A DNA stretch of 18,894 nt from Solirubrobacteraceae bacterium (GTDB lineage Bacteria; Actinomycetota; Thermoleophilia; Solirubrobacterales; Solirubrobacteraceae): NCBI GenBank assembly GCA_025935735.1, contig JAICUS010000042.1, forward strand, positions 1-18,894, given 5' to 3'. Under the pieces are notes generated by a model. The model saw only the letters and a program-made list of their open reading frames with translations. It searched no databases and was not told the origin of the DNA. Below, piece by piece: positions 1 to 8,077 of the stretch (position 1 is its first letter; each line of letters starts with the position of its first letter). A program made the translations under genes and the position numbers.

Positions 1-129
1 CGGCGAGCGCAGTCAAGCTGGAGCGCCCCACCGGACGAACGAGCTTGACGGCGCCCGCCGACCCGCGCCCACCCTCAGACACGAGCGGCTTGACATAGGA
101 GCTTCGTTTCTGCGGCGCCCGCGGCGAGA

Positions 130-170
130 TGGGGCTCCTTAGTGTCGTATATGGCTACTAACGAGCCCCA
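130..170. repeat. 14-bp inverted repeat (hairpin or operator)
   Basis: The arms at 130-143 and 157-170 are reverse complements at 13 of 14 positions (outer half TGGGGCTC/GAGCCCCA, inner half TTAGT/ACTAA, one C-C mismatch at 138/162). They enclose a 13-nt loop. No T-run follows on either strand, so it is not a classical intrinsic terminator. It could be an operator, a structured RNA element or the end of a small mobile repeat. Confidence 0.6.
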
Positions 171-205
171 CGTGATTCCGGTGTGACGCATTCCCGGTCG
201 ATCCT

Positions 206-278
206 GATCGCTTCGCGCACGGAGGCGATCGATCATGCGCGGCGGAAGGCTCCCTCACTCCCTACCCAGCAGGCAGTT
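206..278. repeat. Dispersed repeat, copy 1
   Basis: About 73 nt that align with 10431-10501 in the same orientation, with roughly 60 positions identical by eye and two single-base gaps. The perfect core is 21 nt (224-244) and contains CGATCGATCATG; a second block is CCCTACCCAGC (260-270). The left part can fold as GATCGC/GCGATC. The repeat sits just beyond the 3' end of a minus-strand gene, as does copy 2. No known family was recognised. Confidence 0.75.
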
Positions 279-307
279 CGCCGGTCCCGGCAAGCGGTCC
301 GAACGAG

Positions 308-1924
308 TCACTCCCCGATCCACCGCCCCGCCTCATCCGCCCACCGCAGGGCGACCAGGTAGGCGTCGGCGAGCTCGGTCGGGTCGCCGTCGGCGCCCTC
401 GGGGAAGTGGCCCTGCTCGTAGCCGAGCACGGTGGACAGCACGCGCCCGCGCCGGCCCTCGTGGCGCAGCAGCGCGCCCTTGATCTCGTCCGAGAGCGGG
501 AGCGAGTCGAGCACCTCCTCCATCGGCGCGTCGAGCAGCGCGTCGGCCACCGACAGCAGGCCGACGGTGAACAGGCGGTCGCGCTCCTCGTCGTCGGCCG
601 CGCGGCCGAGCAGCTCGCACATGCGCCCGCGCAGGAGCGCGAGCGCGACGAGCTGGTCGGGCGCGTCGGGGACCGCCGACAGAGCCATCACCGTGGCCCA
701 GCGGCGCACCGCGCGGGTGCCGAGCAGGGTGAGCGCCTCGCGCACCGTGTCGATCCGCCGCGGCAGGGCGAAGTAGGCCGAGTTGACGTAGCGCAGCAGC
801 CCGAGCGAGAGCCCCACGTCGGCGCCGATCACCCGCTCGATGTCCTCGAACGAGGAGCCGGCGCTGGTCAGCTCGCCCAGCGCGTGCAGCGAGGCGAACG
901 CGCCCTGCGGGGCCCCGCCGCCGCCGCGCGGGCGGGTGAAGAACTCGCCCTGGAAGTGGCTGAAGCCGAGCAGGCGGCAGCGCTGGAGCTCGTCGTGGGA
1001 GCCGACGCCGGTGGCCACGAGCTGCAGCCCGCGGGCGGCCGGGTCGGCGATCAGCGCGCGCAGCTCGTCGTCGTCGCGGCCGGGGGCGCGGACCTTGACC
1101 ACGCCGCAGCAGTCCAGCAGCGCCTCGCCGCCCTCGTAGTCGTCCAGCGCGACGGTGAAGCCGGCGTTCTGCAGCGCCTTGGCGCGCTCGGGCTCTGTGT
1201 CCGGGTGGATCTGCAGCACCGCCCGGTCGCCCGGCAGCTCGGGGATGCCGCTCGGCGGCGCGTCGAGCCACACCGCCCGCCCGCCGCCCAGCTCGAGCAG
1301 GTCCGCCGGCTCGTAGCCGTCGAGCACGCTGCCGTCGCCCACCAGCTCGTAGGCCACCACGTCGCGGCGGCCGTCGACCACCGGCCAGCGCACGATGGCC
1401 ACGCCGAGCTTCCCGGGCAGCTCCGAGGCGACCGGCGCCGCAGGGGTGAGGTCACGGTCGATCCCCCGCCAGCCGGCCAGCCGGCCCTCGCCGTCGCGCA
1501 CGGGGATCGAGCTCGTCTCCACCGTGCGCCACGTCCCGTCGGAGTGCAGGCGGCGGACGACGCCCGACCAGCCGTCGGCCCGCAGCGCCGGCCGGTCCTC
1601 GGCGTGGGTCAGGTCCGCGAGCGCGCGGCCGACCATGTCCGGGTGGCCCAGCAGCGCCTCGCCGGCCGGGTTGGAGAACGTCAGCTGCCCGTCGGGGTCG
1701 CACGCCCACATCCAGTCGGGCGCGGCGTCGACGAGCGCGCGGTAGGCCTCCTCGGAGGCGCGGAGATCGTCGGCGGCGCGCTCGAGCGCGGCGATCCGCT
1801 CGCTCTGCGCCGCCGCCTCCCCCGCCGCGCGCTCGCGGTCGGCCTTCGCCCGCCGCGCCACGACGATCAACCCCACCGCGAGGGCGAGCGCGATGACCGC
1901 GAGCACGATGACCAGGGCGACCAT
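308..1924 (-). CDS. Membrane-anchored PAS / degenerate EAL / HDOD signalling protein
   Basis: Predicted 538-aa sensor or scaffold protein. Residues 2-24 form one hydrophobic membrane segment, followed by a charged, coiled-coil-like stretch (25-58), a PAS domain (about 59-160), an EAL-like domain (about 172-332) and an HDOD domain (about 342-505). The order EAL-like then HDOD matches the YuxH-type family. The EAL half has lost catalytic motifs: YELV replaces EAL, LDDYEG replaces DDFGTG, VKVRAP replaces the KID lysine region, and ATGVGS replaces the EGVET glutamate motif. It is therefore probably inactive on c-di-GMP, perhaps binding it or a protein. HDOD is a non-catalytic relative of HD-GYP. 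The frame stays open upstream to 2089, but the ATG at 1924 begins directly with the membrane segment and was preferred. TAGCCT lies 8 nt before it, so a leaderless start is possible. It is divergent from the pyrophosphatase gene. Confidence 0.85.
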   Translation of the reverse strand: MVALVIVLAVIALALAVGLIVVARRAKADRERAAGEAAAQSERIAALERAADDLRASEEAYRALVDAAPDWMWACDPDGQLTFSNPAGEALLGHPDMVGRALADLTHAEDRPALRADGWSGVVRRLHSDGTWRTVETSSIPVRDGEGRLAGWRGIDRDLTPAAPVASELPGKLGVAIVRWPVVDGRRDVVAYELVGDGSVLDGYEPADLLELGGGRAVWLDAPPSGIPELPGDRAVLQIHPDTEPERAKALQNAGFTVALDDYEGGEALLDCCGVVKVRAPGRDDDELRALIADPAARGLQLVATGVGSHDELQRCRLLGFSHFQGEFFTRPRGGGGAPQGAFASLHALGELTSAGSSFEDIERVIGADVGLSLGLLRYVNSAYFALPRRIDTVREALTLLGTRAVRRWATVMALSAVPDAPDQLVALALLRGRMCELLGRAADDEERDRLFTVGLLSVADALLDAPMEEVLDSLPLSDEIKGALLRHEGRRGRVLSTVLGYEQGHFPEGADGDPTELADAYLVALRWADEAGRWIGE

Positions 1925-2082
1925 CGGCGCGGAGGCTAATGGTTGCCGCGGCGTGAACCGGTGATGGGTGTGGTGCGTATACGGACACGAGGACCGGAAG
2001 CGCGCCCGCCCACAGACCCCCCTCTCGGCGGGCGCCGCCCTCTCTGGCGCGGTCCGGCCATGGTCGGCCGGACCGCGCCCGA
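1925..2082. promoter_or_regulatory. Divergent promoter region between HDOD and pyrophosphatase genes
   Basis: This 158-bp spacer must carry promoters for both divergent genes. Visible elements are TAGCCT at 1938-1933 (minus), a -10-like TANNNT for the HDOD gene, and the 8-bp palindrome CGTATACG at 1976-1983, flanked by GTGT (1968-1971) and ACAC (1985-1988), which could be a -10 or operator. A long perfect inverted repeat at 2046-2079 is listed separately. No good -35 hexamer was identified for either direction. Confidence 0.4.
2046..2079. repeat. Perfect 14-bp inverted repeat abutting the pyrophosphatase start
   Basis: The arms at 2046-2059 and 2066-2079 (ggcgcggtccggcc and its exact reverse complement) enclose a 6-nt loop, atggtc. 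The right arm ends 3 nt before the GTG start codon at 2083 and occupies the place where a ribosome binding site would lie. In RNA this would be a very stable hairpin; in DNA it could be an operator. There is no T-run, so an intrinsic terminator is unlikely. Confidence 0.7.
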
Positions 2083-3729
2083 GTGCCACAATCGGGCGCC
2101 ATCAGCCCGCCCGCCCGCATCTACGTGACCGGCCACCGCAACCCGGACACGGACTCGATCGCCGCCGCCGTCGGCTACGCCGAGCTGATGGCCCGGCTCG
2201 ACGCCGACCGGGAGTACGTGCCGGTGCGCCTCGGCGACCTGAACACGCAGACGCGCTGGGTGCTCGAGCGCGCCGGCGTGCGCGAGCCGGACTTCCTGGC
2301 GCACGTGATGCTGCGCGTGCGCGACGTGATGCGCGAGGAGTTCCCGCTGGCCTGCGACGACGAGCCGGTGCGCCAGGTGGGCCGCCAGATGGCGCGCGCG
2401 AACCTCGACCTGGTGCCGATCGTCAACGCCGACCGCGAGCTGGCCGGCGTGATGACCGAGCGGGCGCTGGCCCGGCGCTACATCCGCGAGTCGCGCGAGG
2501 CGTCGCAGCTCGACGCCCCGGCGCGGGTCGGCGCGATCGTCGAGGTGCTGGACGGGAGCCTCGTGCAGGGCGAGGACTGCGAGATCTCCGGCCGCGTGTG
2601 GGTGATGGCGATGGAGATCGGCGCGCTGCCGTCGGAGATCCACGCGGGCGACGTGGCGGTGGTGGGCAACCGCGAGGACGCCCAGCTTGCGTCCATCGCG
2701 CTCGGCGTCGGCCTGCTGGTGCTGAGCAACGGCTCCGAGCCGTCGGAGAAGGTGCTGGCGGCCGCGCGGGCGGGCGGCACCGCGGTGGTCTGCTCGCCGC
2801 TGGACACCTACGTCACCGCCCGCATGATCACGCTGTCGGCGCCCTGCCGCGCGCTGATGGACCCCGAGCCGCTGACCGTCCGGCCCGACGACCTGCTCTC
2901 CGACGTGGCCGACGAGGTCAAGGAGGTGCACTACCGGGCGGCGGTGGCGGTCGACGCCGCGCGCCGGCCGATCGGCCTGGTCACCCGCACCGACCTCGTC
3001 CGCCCGCGCCCGCGCCAGGTGATCCTGGTCGACCACGCCGAGCAGGCCCAGAGCGTCCCGGGGATCGAGCAGGCGGAGATCGTGGAGATCCTCGACCACC
3101 ACCACATCGGCTCGATCGAGACGCGGGTGCCCGTGCGGGCGACGTTCGACCCGGTGGGCTCGACGGCCACGCTCGTGGTCGAGCGCTTCCGCCAGAACGG
3201 CCTGGAGCCGAGCCGGCCGACGGCCACCGCGCTGCTCGGGGCGATCCTCTCCGACACCGTCATCCTCAACTCGCCCACGGCCACCGAGCGCGACCGCGCG
3301 GTGGTCGAGTACCTGGAGCGCGTGCTGCGCCTGGACGCCACCGAGTTCGGGCGCGAGATGTTCGAGAGCACGTCGGACCTGTCGCGGGTGGCGGCCGAGG
3401 AGATCGTCCTGCGCGACGCGAAGGTCTATGAGGCCGGCGGCGGGCGGACGGTGTGCATCGCCCAGGTGGAGACCGTCGGCCAGGCGCTCGACGAGCGGCG
3501 CGACGAGCTGCTGCGCGCGCTGGAGGCCGTCCGCGAGCGGCGCGACCACGCGCTCTACGCGCTGATGGTCACCGACATCCTGGCCAAGGACACCGACCTC
3601 TATGTGAGTGGTGAGACCGGGCCGCTCGAGCAGGCGTTCGGCGAGCCGGTCAAGGACGGCGTGCTGCCGCTGCCCGGGGTGATGAGCCGCAAGAAGCAGG
3701 TCGCCCCGAAAGTGCTCGCCGCGTTCTGA
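2083..3729 (+). CDS. ppaC: CBS/DRTGG-containing manganese-dependent inorganic pyrophosphatase (family II)
   Basis: 548-aa cytosolic enzyme predicted to hydrolyse pyrophosphate to two phosphates. Domains in order: DHH part 1 with GHRNPDTDS (17-25), CBS 1 (about 76-140), DRTGG (about 145-255), CBS 2 (about 258-308), the rest of DHH with VDH (316-318), DHHH (338-341) and LSDT (390-392), then DHHA2 ending in SRKKQ (535-539), the substrate-binding signature. Metal ligands and the signature lysines look intact. Length and domain order match the regulated CBS-PPase subtype with DRTGG, whose characterised members respond to adenine nucleotides; this copy should do likewise, by inference. GTG at 2083 is the only start that leaves room before IYVTGH, and no Shine-Dalgarno sequence is visible because a 14-bp inverted repeat fills the space. 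Confidence 0.93.
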   Translation: MPQSGAISPPARIYVTGHRNPDTDSIAAAVGYAELMARLDADREYVPVRLGDLNTQTRWVLERAGVREPDFLAHVMLRVRDVMREEFPLACDDEPVRQVGRQMARANLDLVPIVNADRELAGVMTERALARRYIRESREASQLDAPARVGAIVEVLDGSLVQGEDCEISGRVWVMAMEIGALPSEIHAGDVAVVGNREDAQLASIALGVGLLVLSNGSEPSEKVLAAARAGGTAVVCSPLDTYVTARMITLSAPCRALMDPEPLTVRPDDLLSDVADEVKEVHYRAAVAVDAARRPIGLVTRTDLVRPRPRQVILVDHAEQAQSVPGIEQAEIVEILDHHHIGSIETRVPVRATFDPVGSTATLVVERFRQNGLEPSRPTATALLGAILSDTVILNSPTATERDRAVVEYLERVLRLDATEFGREMFESTSDLSRVAAEEIVLRDAKVYEAGGGRTVCIAQVETVGQALDERRDELLRALEAVRERRDHALYALMVTDILAKDTDLYVSGETGPLEQAFGEPVKDGVLPLPGVMSRKKQVAPKVLAAF

Positions 3730-3740
3730 GCGATCCCGGG

Positions 3741-3746
3741 TAGGGT
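3741..3746 (+). promoter_or_regulatory. -10-like TAGGGT, possible leaderless promoter
   Basis: TAGGGT followed by 7 nt (cgtcctc) and then the ATG at 3754. The TANNNT motif placed 6-7 nt before a start codon is the usual arrangement of actinobacterial leaderless transcripts. No -35 consensus is seen. The same TAGGGTCG string precedes the gene at 6260. Confidence 0.35.
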
Positions 3747-3753
3747 CGTCCTC

Positions 3754-4014
3754 ATGGCCCTCCGCAGACAGAAGAGCCGCCGCGAGCGCATCACGCAGGT
3801 CGCGGCCGACTACCTGAAGTTGAAGGCGGCCGGCAAGGCCGCCAAGGGCGCCGGGAAGGGCGCCAAGAAGACCGCCAGGGGTACGGCGGTGGCCATCCGC
3901 AAGACCTCCAACGCCAAGCGTGCCGCGGCGATGGCCGCCGGCGCCGGCGTCGTCGCCGTCGTGGCGGCGAAGCTGATCCACGGGCGCGGCGGGGGCGACC
4001 CCACACCGGCCTGA
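3754..4014 (+). CDS. Small Lys/Ala-rich basic protein with one C-terminal membrane segment
   Basis: 86 aa, family not recognised. Residues 1-58 are strongly basic with Lys/Arg every few positions (for example KAAGKAAKGAGKGAKK at 24-39), like a histone H1-type tail. Residues 59-75 (AAAMAAGAGVVAVVAAK region) are hydrophobic and could be one membrane-spanning helix; the tail is glycine-rich. This suggests an anchored protein that touches an anionic partner such as nucleic acid or the inner membrane surface, but that is inference from composition alone. It starts 24 nt after the pyrophosphatase stop, and no Shine-Dalgarno sequence precedes the ATG. A spurious ORF is possible, but the codon pattern follows the plus-strand genes and the gene fits the gap neatly. 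Confidence 0.65.
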   Translation: MALRRQKSRRERITQVAADYLKLKAAGKAAKGAGKGAKKTARGTAVAIRKTSNAKRAAAMAAGAGVVAVVAAKLIHGRGGGDPTPA

Positions 4015-4020
4015 TGTGAC

Positions 4021-4091
4021 CACTCGGATTTGAAGGAATCCTGACCTCAGGGCGCTGACGGCGCTCAAGCCTCCGGGCGACCTTCCGAGTG
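4021..4091 (+). ncRNA. Candidate structured leader RNA of the GGDEF-EAL gene
   Basis: An 8-bp closing stem, CACTCGGA (4021-4028) with TCCGAGTG (4084-4091), encloses a 6-bp hairpin (4050-4055/4061-4066, loop TGACG) and a small GCC/GGC hairpin (4069-4071/4076-4078). A competing hairpin GGATT/AATCC (4026-4030/4037-4041) shares GGA with the closing stem, so two exclusive folds exist. The Shine-Dalgarno AGGGGAG begins 3 nt after the element. CAAGCCTCCGG (4066-4076) recalls a conserved piece of the c-di-GMP-I (GEMM) riboswitch, but the rest of that consensus is not evident. It is called on structure and position only. Confidence 0.4.
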
Positions 4092-4093
4092 AC

Positions 4094-4100
4094 AGGGGAG
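4094..4100 (+). promoter_or_regulatory. Shine-Dalgarno AGGGGAG fixing the GGDEF-EAL start
   Basis: AGGGGAG lies 7 nt before the GTG at 4108. It is one of the few clear ribosome binding sites on the plus strand of this window, and it supports translation from 4108 rather than from an internal ATG. Confidence 0.75.
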
Positions 4101-4107
4101 TACGCCC

Positions 4108-6249
4108 GTGCTCCGTCCGCCCGCCCTCATCCGCCGCCTTCCCTCGGGAGGCCTCGCCCGCGTCCGGGTGCTCAGCCTCGTGCTGGCCGTGGTCGGCGCG
4201 CTGGCCACCGCCGCCACCGCCCTGACCGCGCACGAGCCGGCGCTGCAGCGGCTCGTCGCGGCCGGGCTGGCGCTCGGGCTGTGCGCGTACTGGATCGCCG
4301 GGCAGCGCCGGGGCCGCTTCCCGCTCGCCGCCGAGCCCTTCGAGGCGCTGGCGATCCTGCTCGTCCTGCGCTTCACGCCGGGCGCGCCGATCCTGCCGCT
4401 GCTCGGCATGACCTTCCGCAGCCTGTACGGCGGGCCCCGCACGCTCGGGCTGCGTTACGCGCTGTGGATCGGCGCGTTCTTCGGCGCGCGCGTCGGCCAG
4501 GGCCTGCAACCGGGCGACATCGGGCGCGCCGTCGGCCTGGCGCTCGTCGCCCCGCTGATGCACACGCTGGCCGTCTCGATGGCCCGCTGGGAGGCGATCC
4601 AGCGCCGCCTGAGCTCGCTCGTGCAGAACTCGACCGACATCATGACCGTGGTCGGCGAGGACGGCCGCGTGCGCTGGCAGGCCGCGTCGATCCGCTCGGT
4701 GCTCGGGCACGACCCGGACGACGTCGTCGGCCGGCCGCTGGCCGAGCTCGTGCACCCCGACGACCACCCGCAGCTCACCGCCTATGCCGCCGAGGCCGCC
4801 GGCCGGCCCGGGTTCCGGCGCAGCCTGAACCTGCGCCTGCGCGACGCCGCCGGCGGGCACCGCCAGGTCGAGGCCGTCGCGGTCAACCGGCTGCACGACC
4901 CCGCGGTGGCCGGCTACGTCCTGAACATGCGCGACGCGACCGAGCGCCACCGGCTCGAGCACGAGCTGCGCGCGCTGGCAGCCGAGCGCGAGCACGCAGC
5001 GACGCACGACCCGCTGACCGGGCTGGCGAACCGCCGGCGGCTGTTCGCGCGCATCGAGGACGCGCTCGCGGAGGCGGACGAGCTGGCGCTGCTGCTGATC
5101 GACCTCGACCACTTCAAGGAGCTCAACGACACGCTCGGCCACCAGGCGGGCGACCGGCTGCTGCGCGAGATCGGCCCGCGGCTGGAGCGCGCGGTCCCGG
5201 ACGCGGACCTCGTCGCCCGGGTGGGCGGCGACGAGTTCGCGGTGCTCGCCCTCGACGCCGCCGCCGCGCCCGCGGCGGCCGAGCGGCTGCGCGCCGCGGT
5301 CGAGGAGCCGTTCCGCTTCCAGGGGCTGACGCTGCGCGTGCGGGCGAGCGTCGGCATCGCGCTCTTCCCCGCGCACGGCACCGACGTCGAGACGCTCATG
5401 CAGCGCGCCGACATCGCCATGTACTCGGCCAAGGCGAGCGGCGCCGGCGTCGAGGTCTACAGCGCGTCGCGCGACGGCCACTCCCGCGAGCGGCTCGCGC
5501 TGCTGGGCGAGCTGCCGGACGCGATCGAGCGCGGCGAGCTCGTCGTCCACTACCAGCCGCAGTACGACCTGGCGACCGGCGCGCTGGTCGGCGCCGAGGC
5601 GCTGGCCCGCTGGCAGCACCCGCAGCACGGGCTGCTGGGGCCGGGCGCGTTCCTGCCGCTGGCCGAGCAGACCGGGCTGATGAAGCCGCTGACCCTGCGC
5701 GTGCTGGCCGACGCGCTGGCGCAGTCCGCGCGCTGGCGGGCCGAGGGCCTCGACGTGACCGTGGCGGTCAACCTGGGCACGGCGAACCTGCTCGACCTCG
5801 GGCTGCCGGGCGACGTGGCCGCGCTGCTGGCCGAGCACGGCGTCGCGCCGTCGCGCCTGCAGCTCGAGGTGACCGAGACGATCGTGGCCGCCGACCCGGT
5901 GCGGGTGATCGGGGTCATGCAGGCGCTGCGCGCGCTCGGCGTGACGCTCGCGCTCGACGACTTCGGCACCGGCTCGTCCTCGCTGGCCTTCCTGCGCGAG
6001 CTGCCGGTGCAGGAGCTCAAGATCGACAAGTCGTTCGTGCTCGGCATCGAGGACGACCCGGGCGCGGCGACGATCGTGCGCACCGTGGTCGAGCTCGCCC
6101 ACAACCTCGGCCTGCGCGCCGTCGGCGAGGGCGTGGAGACCGAGGCGGCCAGGGCGATCCTGCTCGACTCCGGCTGCGACCGCGGGCAGGGCTTCCTGCT
6201 CGGCCGGCCGGCGCCGGCCGAGGCATTCGCGGTCGCCGCGCCCGTGTAG
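4108..6249 (+). CDS. Membrane PAS-GGDEF-EAL bifunctional c-di-GMP synthase/phosphodiesterase
   Basis: 713 aa. The N-terminus (about 20-157) has several hydrophobic segments forming a membrane sensor region. Then come a PAS domain (about 168-278), a short helical linker, GGDEF (about 295-455) and EAL (about 462-705). GGDEF is exact (373-377), with DPLTGLANR upstream (301-309), so cyclase activity from two GTP is expected. The inhibitory RxxD I-site is missing: position 364 is Pro where Arg is needed, although D367 is present. EAL motifs are intact: EALARW (497-502), EVTET (587-591), DDFGTG (617-622), KID (638-640), EGVET (674-678) and QGFLLGRP (694-701), so phosphodiesterase activity is also plausible. 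It is preceded by a structured leader and a good Shine-Dalgarno, and its TAG stop is 10 nt before the next start. Which activity dominates cannot be told from sequence. Confidence 0.93.
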   Translation: MLRPPALIRRLPSGGLARVRVLSLVLAVVGALATAATALTAHEPALQRLVAAGLALGLCAYWIAGQRRGRFPLAAEPFEALAILLVLRFTPGAPILPLLGMTFRSLYGGPRTLGLRYALWIGAFFGARVGQGLQPGDIGRAVGLALVAPLMHTLAVSMARWEAIQRRLSSLVQNSTDIMTVVGEDGRVRWQAASIRSVLGHDPDDVVGRPLAELVHPDDHPQLTAYAAEAAGRPGFRRSLNLRLRDAAGGHRQVEAVAVNRLHDPAVAGYVLNMRDATERHRLEHELRALAAEREHAATHDPLTGLANRRRLFARIEDALAEADELALLLIDLDHFKELNDTLGHQAGDRLLREIGPRLERAVPDADLVARVGGDEFAVLALDAAAAPAAAERLRAAVEEPFRFQGLTLRVRASVGIALFPAHGTDVETLMQRADIAMYSAKASGAGVEVYSASRDGHSRERLALLGELPDAIERGELVVHYQPQYDLATGALVGAEALARWQHPQHGLLGPGAFLPLAEQTGLMKPLTLRVLADALAQSARWRAEGLDVTVAVNLGTANLLDLGLPGDVAALLAEHGVAPSRLQLEVTETIVAADPVRVIGVMQALRALGVTLALDDFGTGSSSLAFLRELPVQELKIDKSFVLGIEDDPGAATIVRTVVELAHNLGLRAVGEGVETEAARAILLDSGCDRGQGFLLGRPAPAEAFAVAAPV

Positions 6250-6252
6250 GGT
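6247..6252 (+). promoter_or_regulatory. -10-like TAGGGT overlapping the GGDEF-EAL stop codon
   Basis: The TAG stop of the upstream gene is the first half of TAGGGT, which is followed by 7 nt (cgcggcc) and the GTG at 6260. The layout fits a leaderless internal promoter, but simple operon read-through is equally possible. No -35 element was found. Confidence 0.3.
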
Positions 6253-6259
6253 CGCGGCC

Positions 6260-6982
6260 GTGTTCGACCACGTGACGATCCGCGTCTCCGACCGCGAGGC
6301 GTCGGAGCGCTTCTACACGACCGTGCTCGGCGTGCTGGGCATCGCGCCCAAGCGCGGCGAGGAGTTCGACGAGTGGGGCGACTTCTCGACCGCCGCGGCC
6401 GACGCCGAGTTCCCGCTCAGCCGCGGGTTGCACGTCGGCTTCTATGCGGCCGGCACGGAGCTCGTGGACGAGTTCTGGCGCGTGGGCACGGCGGCGGGCC
6501 ACCGCGACGACGGCGAGCCCGGGCCGCGGCCGGAGTACGGGCCGGACTACTACGGCGGCTTCCTGCTCGACCCCGACGGCAACAGCGTCGAGGCGGTGCA
6601 CAACGACACCGAGCGGAACGGGGTCGACCACCTGTGGATCCGGGTCGCGGACACCGGGGCGGCGAAGGCGTTCTACGAGACGATCGCGCCGTTCGCCGGT
6701 TTCCGGCTCGGCGACGACACGCCCGAGCGCGTGCAGTTCATCGGCCCCGGCGCCACGTGCTCGTTCATCGACGACGGGCGGCCGGTGAGCGAGCACGTCC
6801 ACCTCGCCTTCCCGGCAGCGGACGACGCCACCGTCGACGCCTTCCACCGGGCCGCGCTGGCGGCCGGCTACCGCGACAACGGCGGCCCCGGCGAGCGGGC
6901 CGTCTACCACCCCGGCTACTACGGCGCGTTCGTGCTCGACCCCGACGGCAACAACGTCGAGGTGGTCAACCACAACCGCTGA
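6260..6982 (+). CDS. Two-domain VOC (glyoxalase/dioxygenase superfamily) protein
   Basis: 240 aa built of two tandem VOC modules (1-116 and 122-240). Each begins with the typical first strand (FDHVTIRVSD; VDHLWIRVAD) and ends with a DPDGN-x-VE strand (104-111 and 227-234). Candidate metal ligands occur in matched sets: H4, H58 and E111 in the first, H124, H181 and E234 in the second, so each half could hold a metal centre. The halves also share a G(P/H)xYYG(G/A)F motif (about 95-101 and 218-224), showing internal duplication. The family includes glyoxalase I, extradiol dioxygenases and resistance proteins; the substrate here is unknown. The GTG start follows the GGDEF-EAL stop by 10 nt without a Shine-Dalgarno. 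The 3' end overlaps the convergent hydrolase gene by 17 bp. Confidence 0.88.
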   Translation: MFDHVTIRVSDREASERFYTTVLGVLGIAPKRGEEFDEWGDFSTAAADAEFPLSRGLHVGFYAAGTELVDEFWRVGTAAGHRDDGEPGPRPEYGPDYYGGFLLDPDGNSVEAVHNDTERNGVDHLWIRVADTGAAKAFYETIAPFAGFRLGDDTPERVQFIGPGATCSFIDDGRPVSEHVHLAFPAADDATVDAFHRAALAAGYRDNGGPGERAVYHPGYYGAFVLDPDGNNVEVVNHNR

Positions 6983-7568
6983 GCAGTGCCCGCCCCGCCG
7001 CGATCTCCTCGTCGTTGACCAGGTGGTCCATGCCGGGGAAGACCTGCAGCGTCACCTGCGCGTCCTGCGCCTTCAGCAGCGCGGCGGTCTCGCGCACGCG
7101 CTCCACCGGCACCCAGTCGTCGGGGTCCGCCGTGCCGAGGTAGGCGGGCGTGCCGGCGAACGAGCCGCGGTCCGGCCACGCGGCGCCGGGCGGGCCGATC
7201 GCCCCGCCGGTGTAGAGCAGGAGCCCGCCGTAGCGCCGCGGGTGGCGCAGCGCGTACTCGGCGGCCAGGCAGGCGCCCTGGGAGAAGCCGCCGAGCACGA
7301 CCCGCGCGAGGTCGCCGAGCGTGTCCAGCAGCGCGCCGACGGTGGCCAGCGCCGAGTCGAGGTACGGCTGATTGGCGTCCAGCGGGGCGAGGAACGACTG
7401 CGGGTACCAGGTGTTGTCCCGCGCCGCCGGCGCCAGGAAGGCCACGTCGGGGTCGCCGATGCGCTCGGCCAGCGAGAGCACGTCGGCGGTGTCGCGGCCG
7501 CGGCCGTGCAGCAGCACGCACACCGCCCGGGCGTCCGCCGGGTCGGGCCCGCGGCGCTCGACCGGCAT
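6966..7568 (-). CDS. Alpha/beta serine hydrolase, carboxylesterase/phospholipase type
   Basis: 200 aa, the normal length for the carboxylesterase/phospholipase family (PF02230 type). Visible motifs are LLHGRG (19-24) forming the oxyanion loop, the nucleophile elbow GFSQG (94-98, Ser96), an acid near ADPDDWVP (147-154, probably Asp151) and the catalytic His182 in GMDHLV. No signal peptide is present, so it is probably a cytosolic esterase on small acyl esters; the substrate is unknown. It is the last gene of the four-gene minus-strand cluster. An alternative GTG start at 7583 would overlap the DUF2269-like stop as GTGA and add 5 residues, consistent with translational coupling; ATG at 7568 was taken as the default. 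Its 3' end overlaps the VOC gene. Confidence 0.88.
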   Translation of the reverse strand: MPVERRGPDPADARAVCVLLHGRGRDTADVLSLAERIGDPDVAFLAPAARDNTWYPQSFLAPLDANQPYLDSALATVGALLDTLGDLARVVLGGFSQGACLAAEYALRHPRRYGGLLLYTGGAIGPPGAAWPDRGSFAGTPAYLGTADPDDWVPVERVRETAALLKAQDAQVTLQVFPGMDHLVNDEEIAAGRALLSGCG

Positions 7569-7579
7569 GTCCTGGTGGA

Positions 7580-8065
7580 TCACGGCTTGGTGACCATCAG
7601 GAACACCGCGATCACGATCAGCAGGCCGGCGAGCGCACCGAACCCGCCTTCGCGCTGCGCGAGCCGCTGGTACTCGGCCGACGGCGTGAACGGCCCGTCG
7701 CCCGCGGCGGCGATCTCGCGCTCGGCCATCTCGGCCAGCTTGCGGTCGGTGGGCACGAAGTAGGCGCCGATGAGCCCGCCGAGCACGATGACGATGGCCA
7801 GCGTGGCGCTGATCCAGAACGAGCCCATGCTCCAGTTGCCCTTGCCCACCTGGTAGAAGCCGGTGATCAGCACCACCACAAGCGCCGGCGTGGCCAGCCG
7901 GCGGTTGATGGCCAGCGACAGGTGGTGCACGAACGGCAGGTGGTGCGGGTGGCGCAGCGCGAGCGGGAACGCCACCGCGCCGGCGAACGTCGCGCCGAAG
8001 CCGACGACGGCCGCACTGATGTGGATCCAGATGGAGATCGTGTAGGCGGAGACCGAGGCGAGCAC
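7580..8065 (-). CDS. DUF2269-like integral membrane protein
   Basis: 161 aa with four hydrophobic segments (about 8-33, 57-73, 82-104 and 141-158). The first carries IWIHISAAVVGFGATF, with a His in the helix, and a histidine-rich turn HPHHLPFVHH follows (39-48), as in predicted membrane proteins of the DUF2269 type. No biochemical function is established that I know of; the conserved histidines might bind metal or haem, which is speculative. The GTG at 8065 has no Shine-Dalgarno, but TAGGAT lies 6 nt upstream and overlaps the stop of the metallophosphoesterase gene. It lies between that gene and the hydrolase with gaps of 9 bp or less. Confidence 0.8.
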   Translation of the reverse strand: MLASVSAYTISIWIHISAAVVGFGATFAGAVAFPLALRHPHHLPFVHHLSLAINRRLATPALVVVLITGFYQVGKGNWSMGSFWISATLAIVIVLGGLIGAYFVPTDRKLAEMAEREIAAAGDGPFTPSAEYQRLAQREGGFGALAGLLIVIAVFLMVTKP

Positions 8066-8071
8066 GCCCCG

Positions 8072-8077
8072 ATCCTA
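8072..8077 (-). promoter_or_regulatory. -10-like TAGGAT overlapping the metallophosphoesterase stop
   Basis: Read on the minus strand, TAG is the stop codon of the upstream gene and the start of TAGGAT; 6 nt (cggggc) then lead to the GTG at 8065. The geometry is as at 6247 and 9575. It may be a leaderless promoter or only a short intergenic gap. Confidence 0.3.

Larger units (their letters stand above)
1..307. other. Intergenic region with inverted repeats, no supported gene
   Basis: No convincing coding frame lies left of the HDOD gene stop; the only open frame here (from 235) is an arginine- and proline-rich shadow running into the antisense of that gene. The region holds an inverted pair gtcaagct/agcttgac (12-19 and 42-49), a third gcttgac at 88-94, the hairpin at 130-170 and a dispersed repeat at about 206-278. 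The stretch 138-162 is more AT-rich than the surroundings. No clear -35/-10 pair with correct spacing was found. Confidence 0.6.
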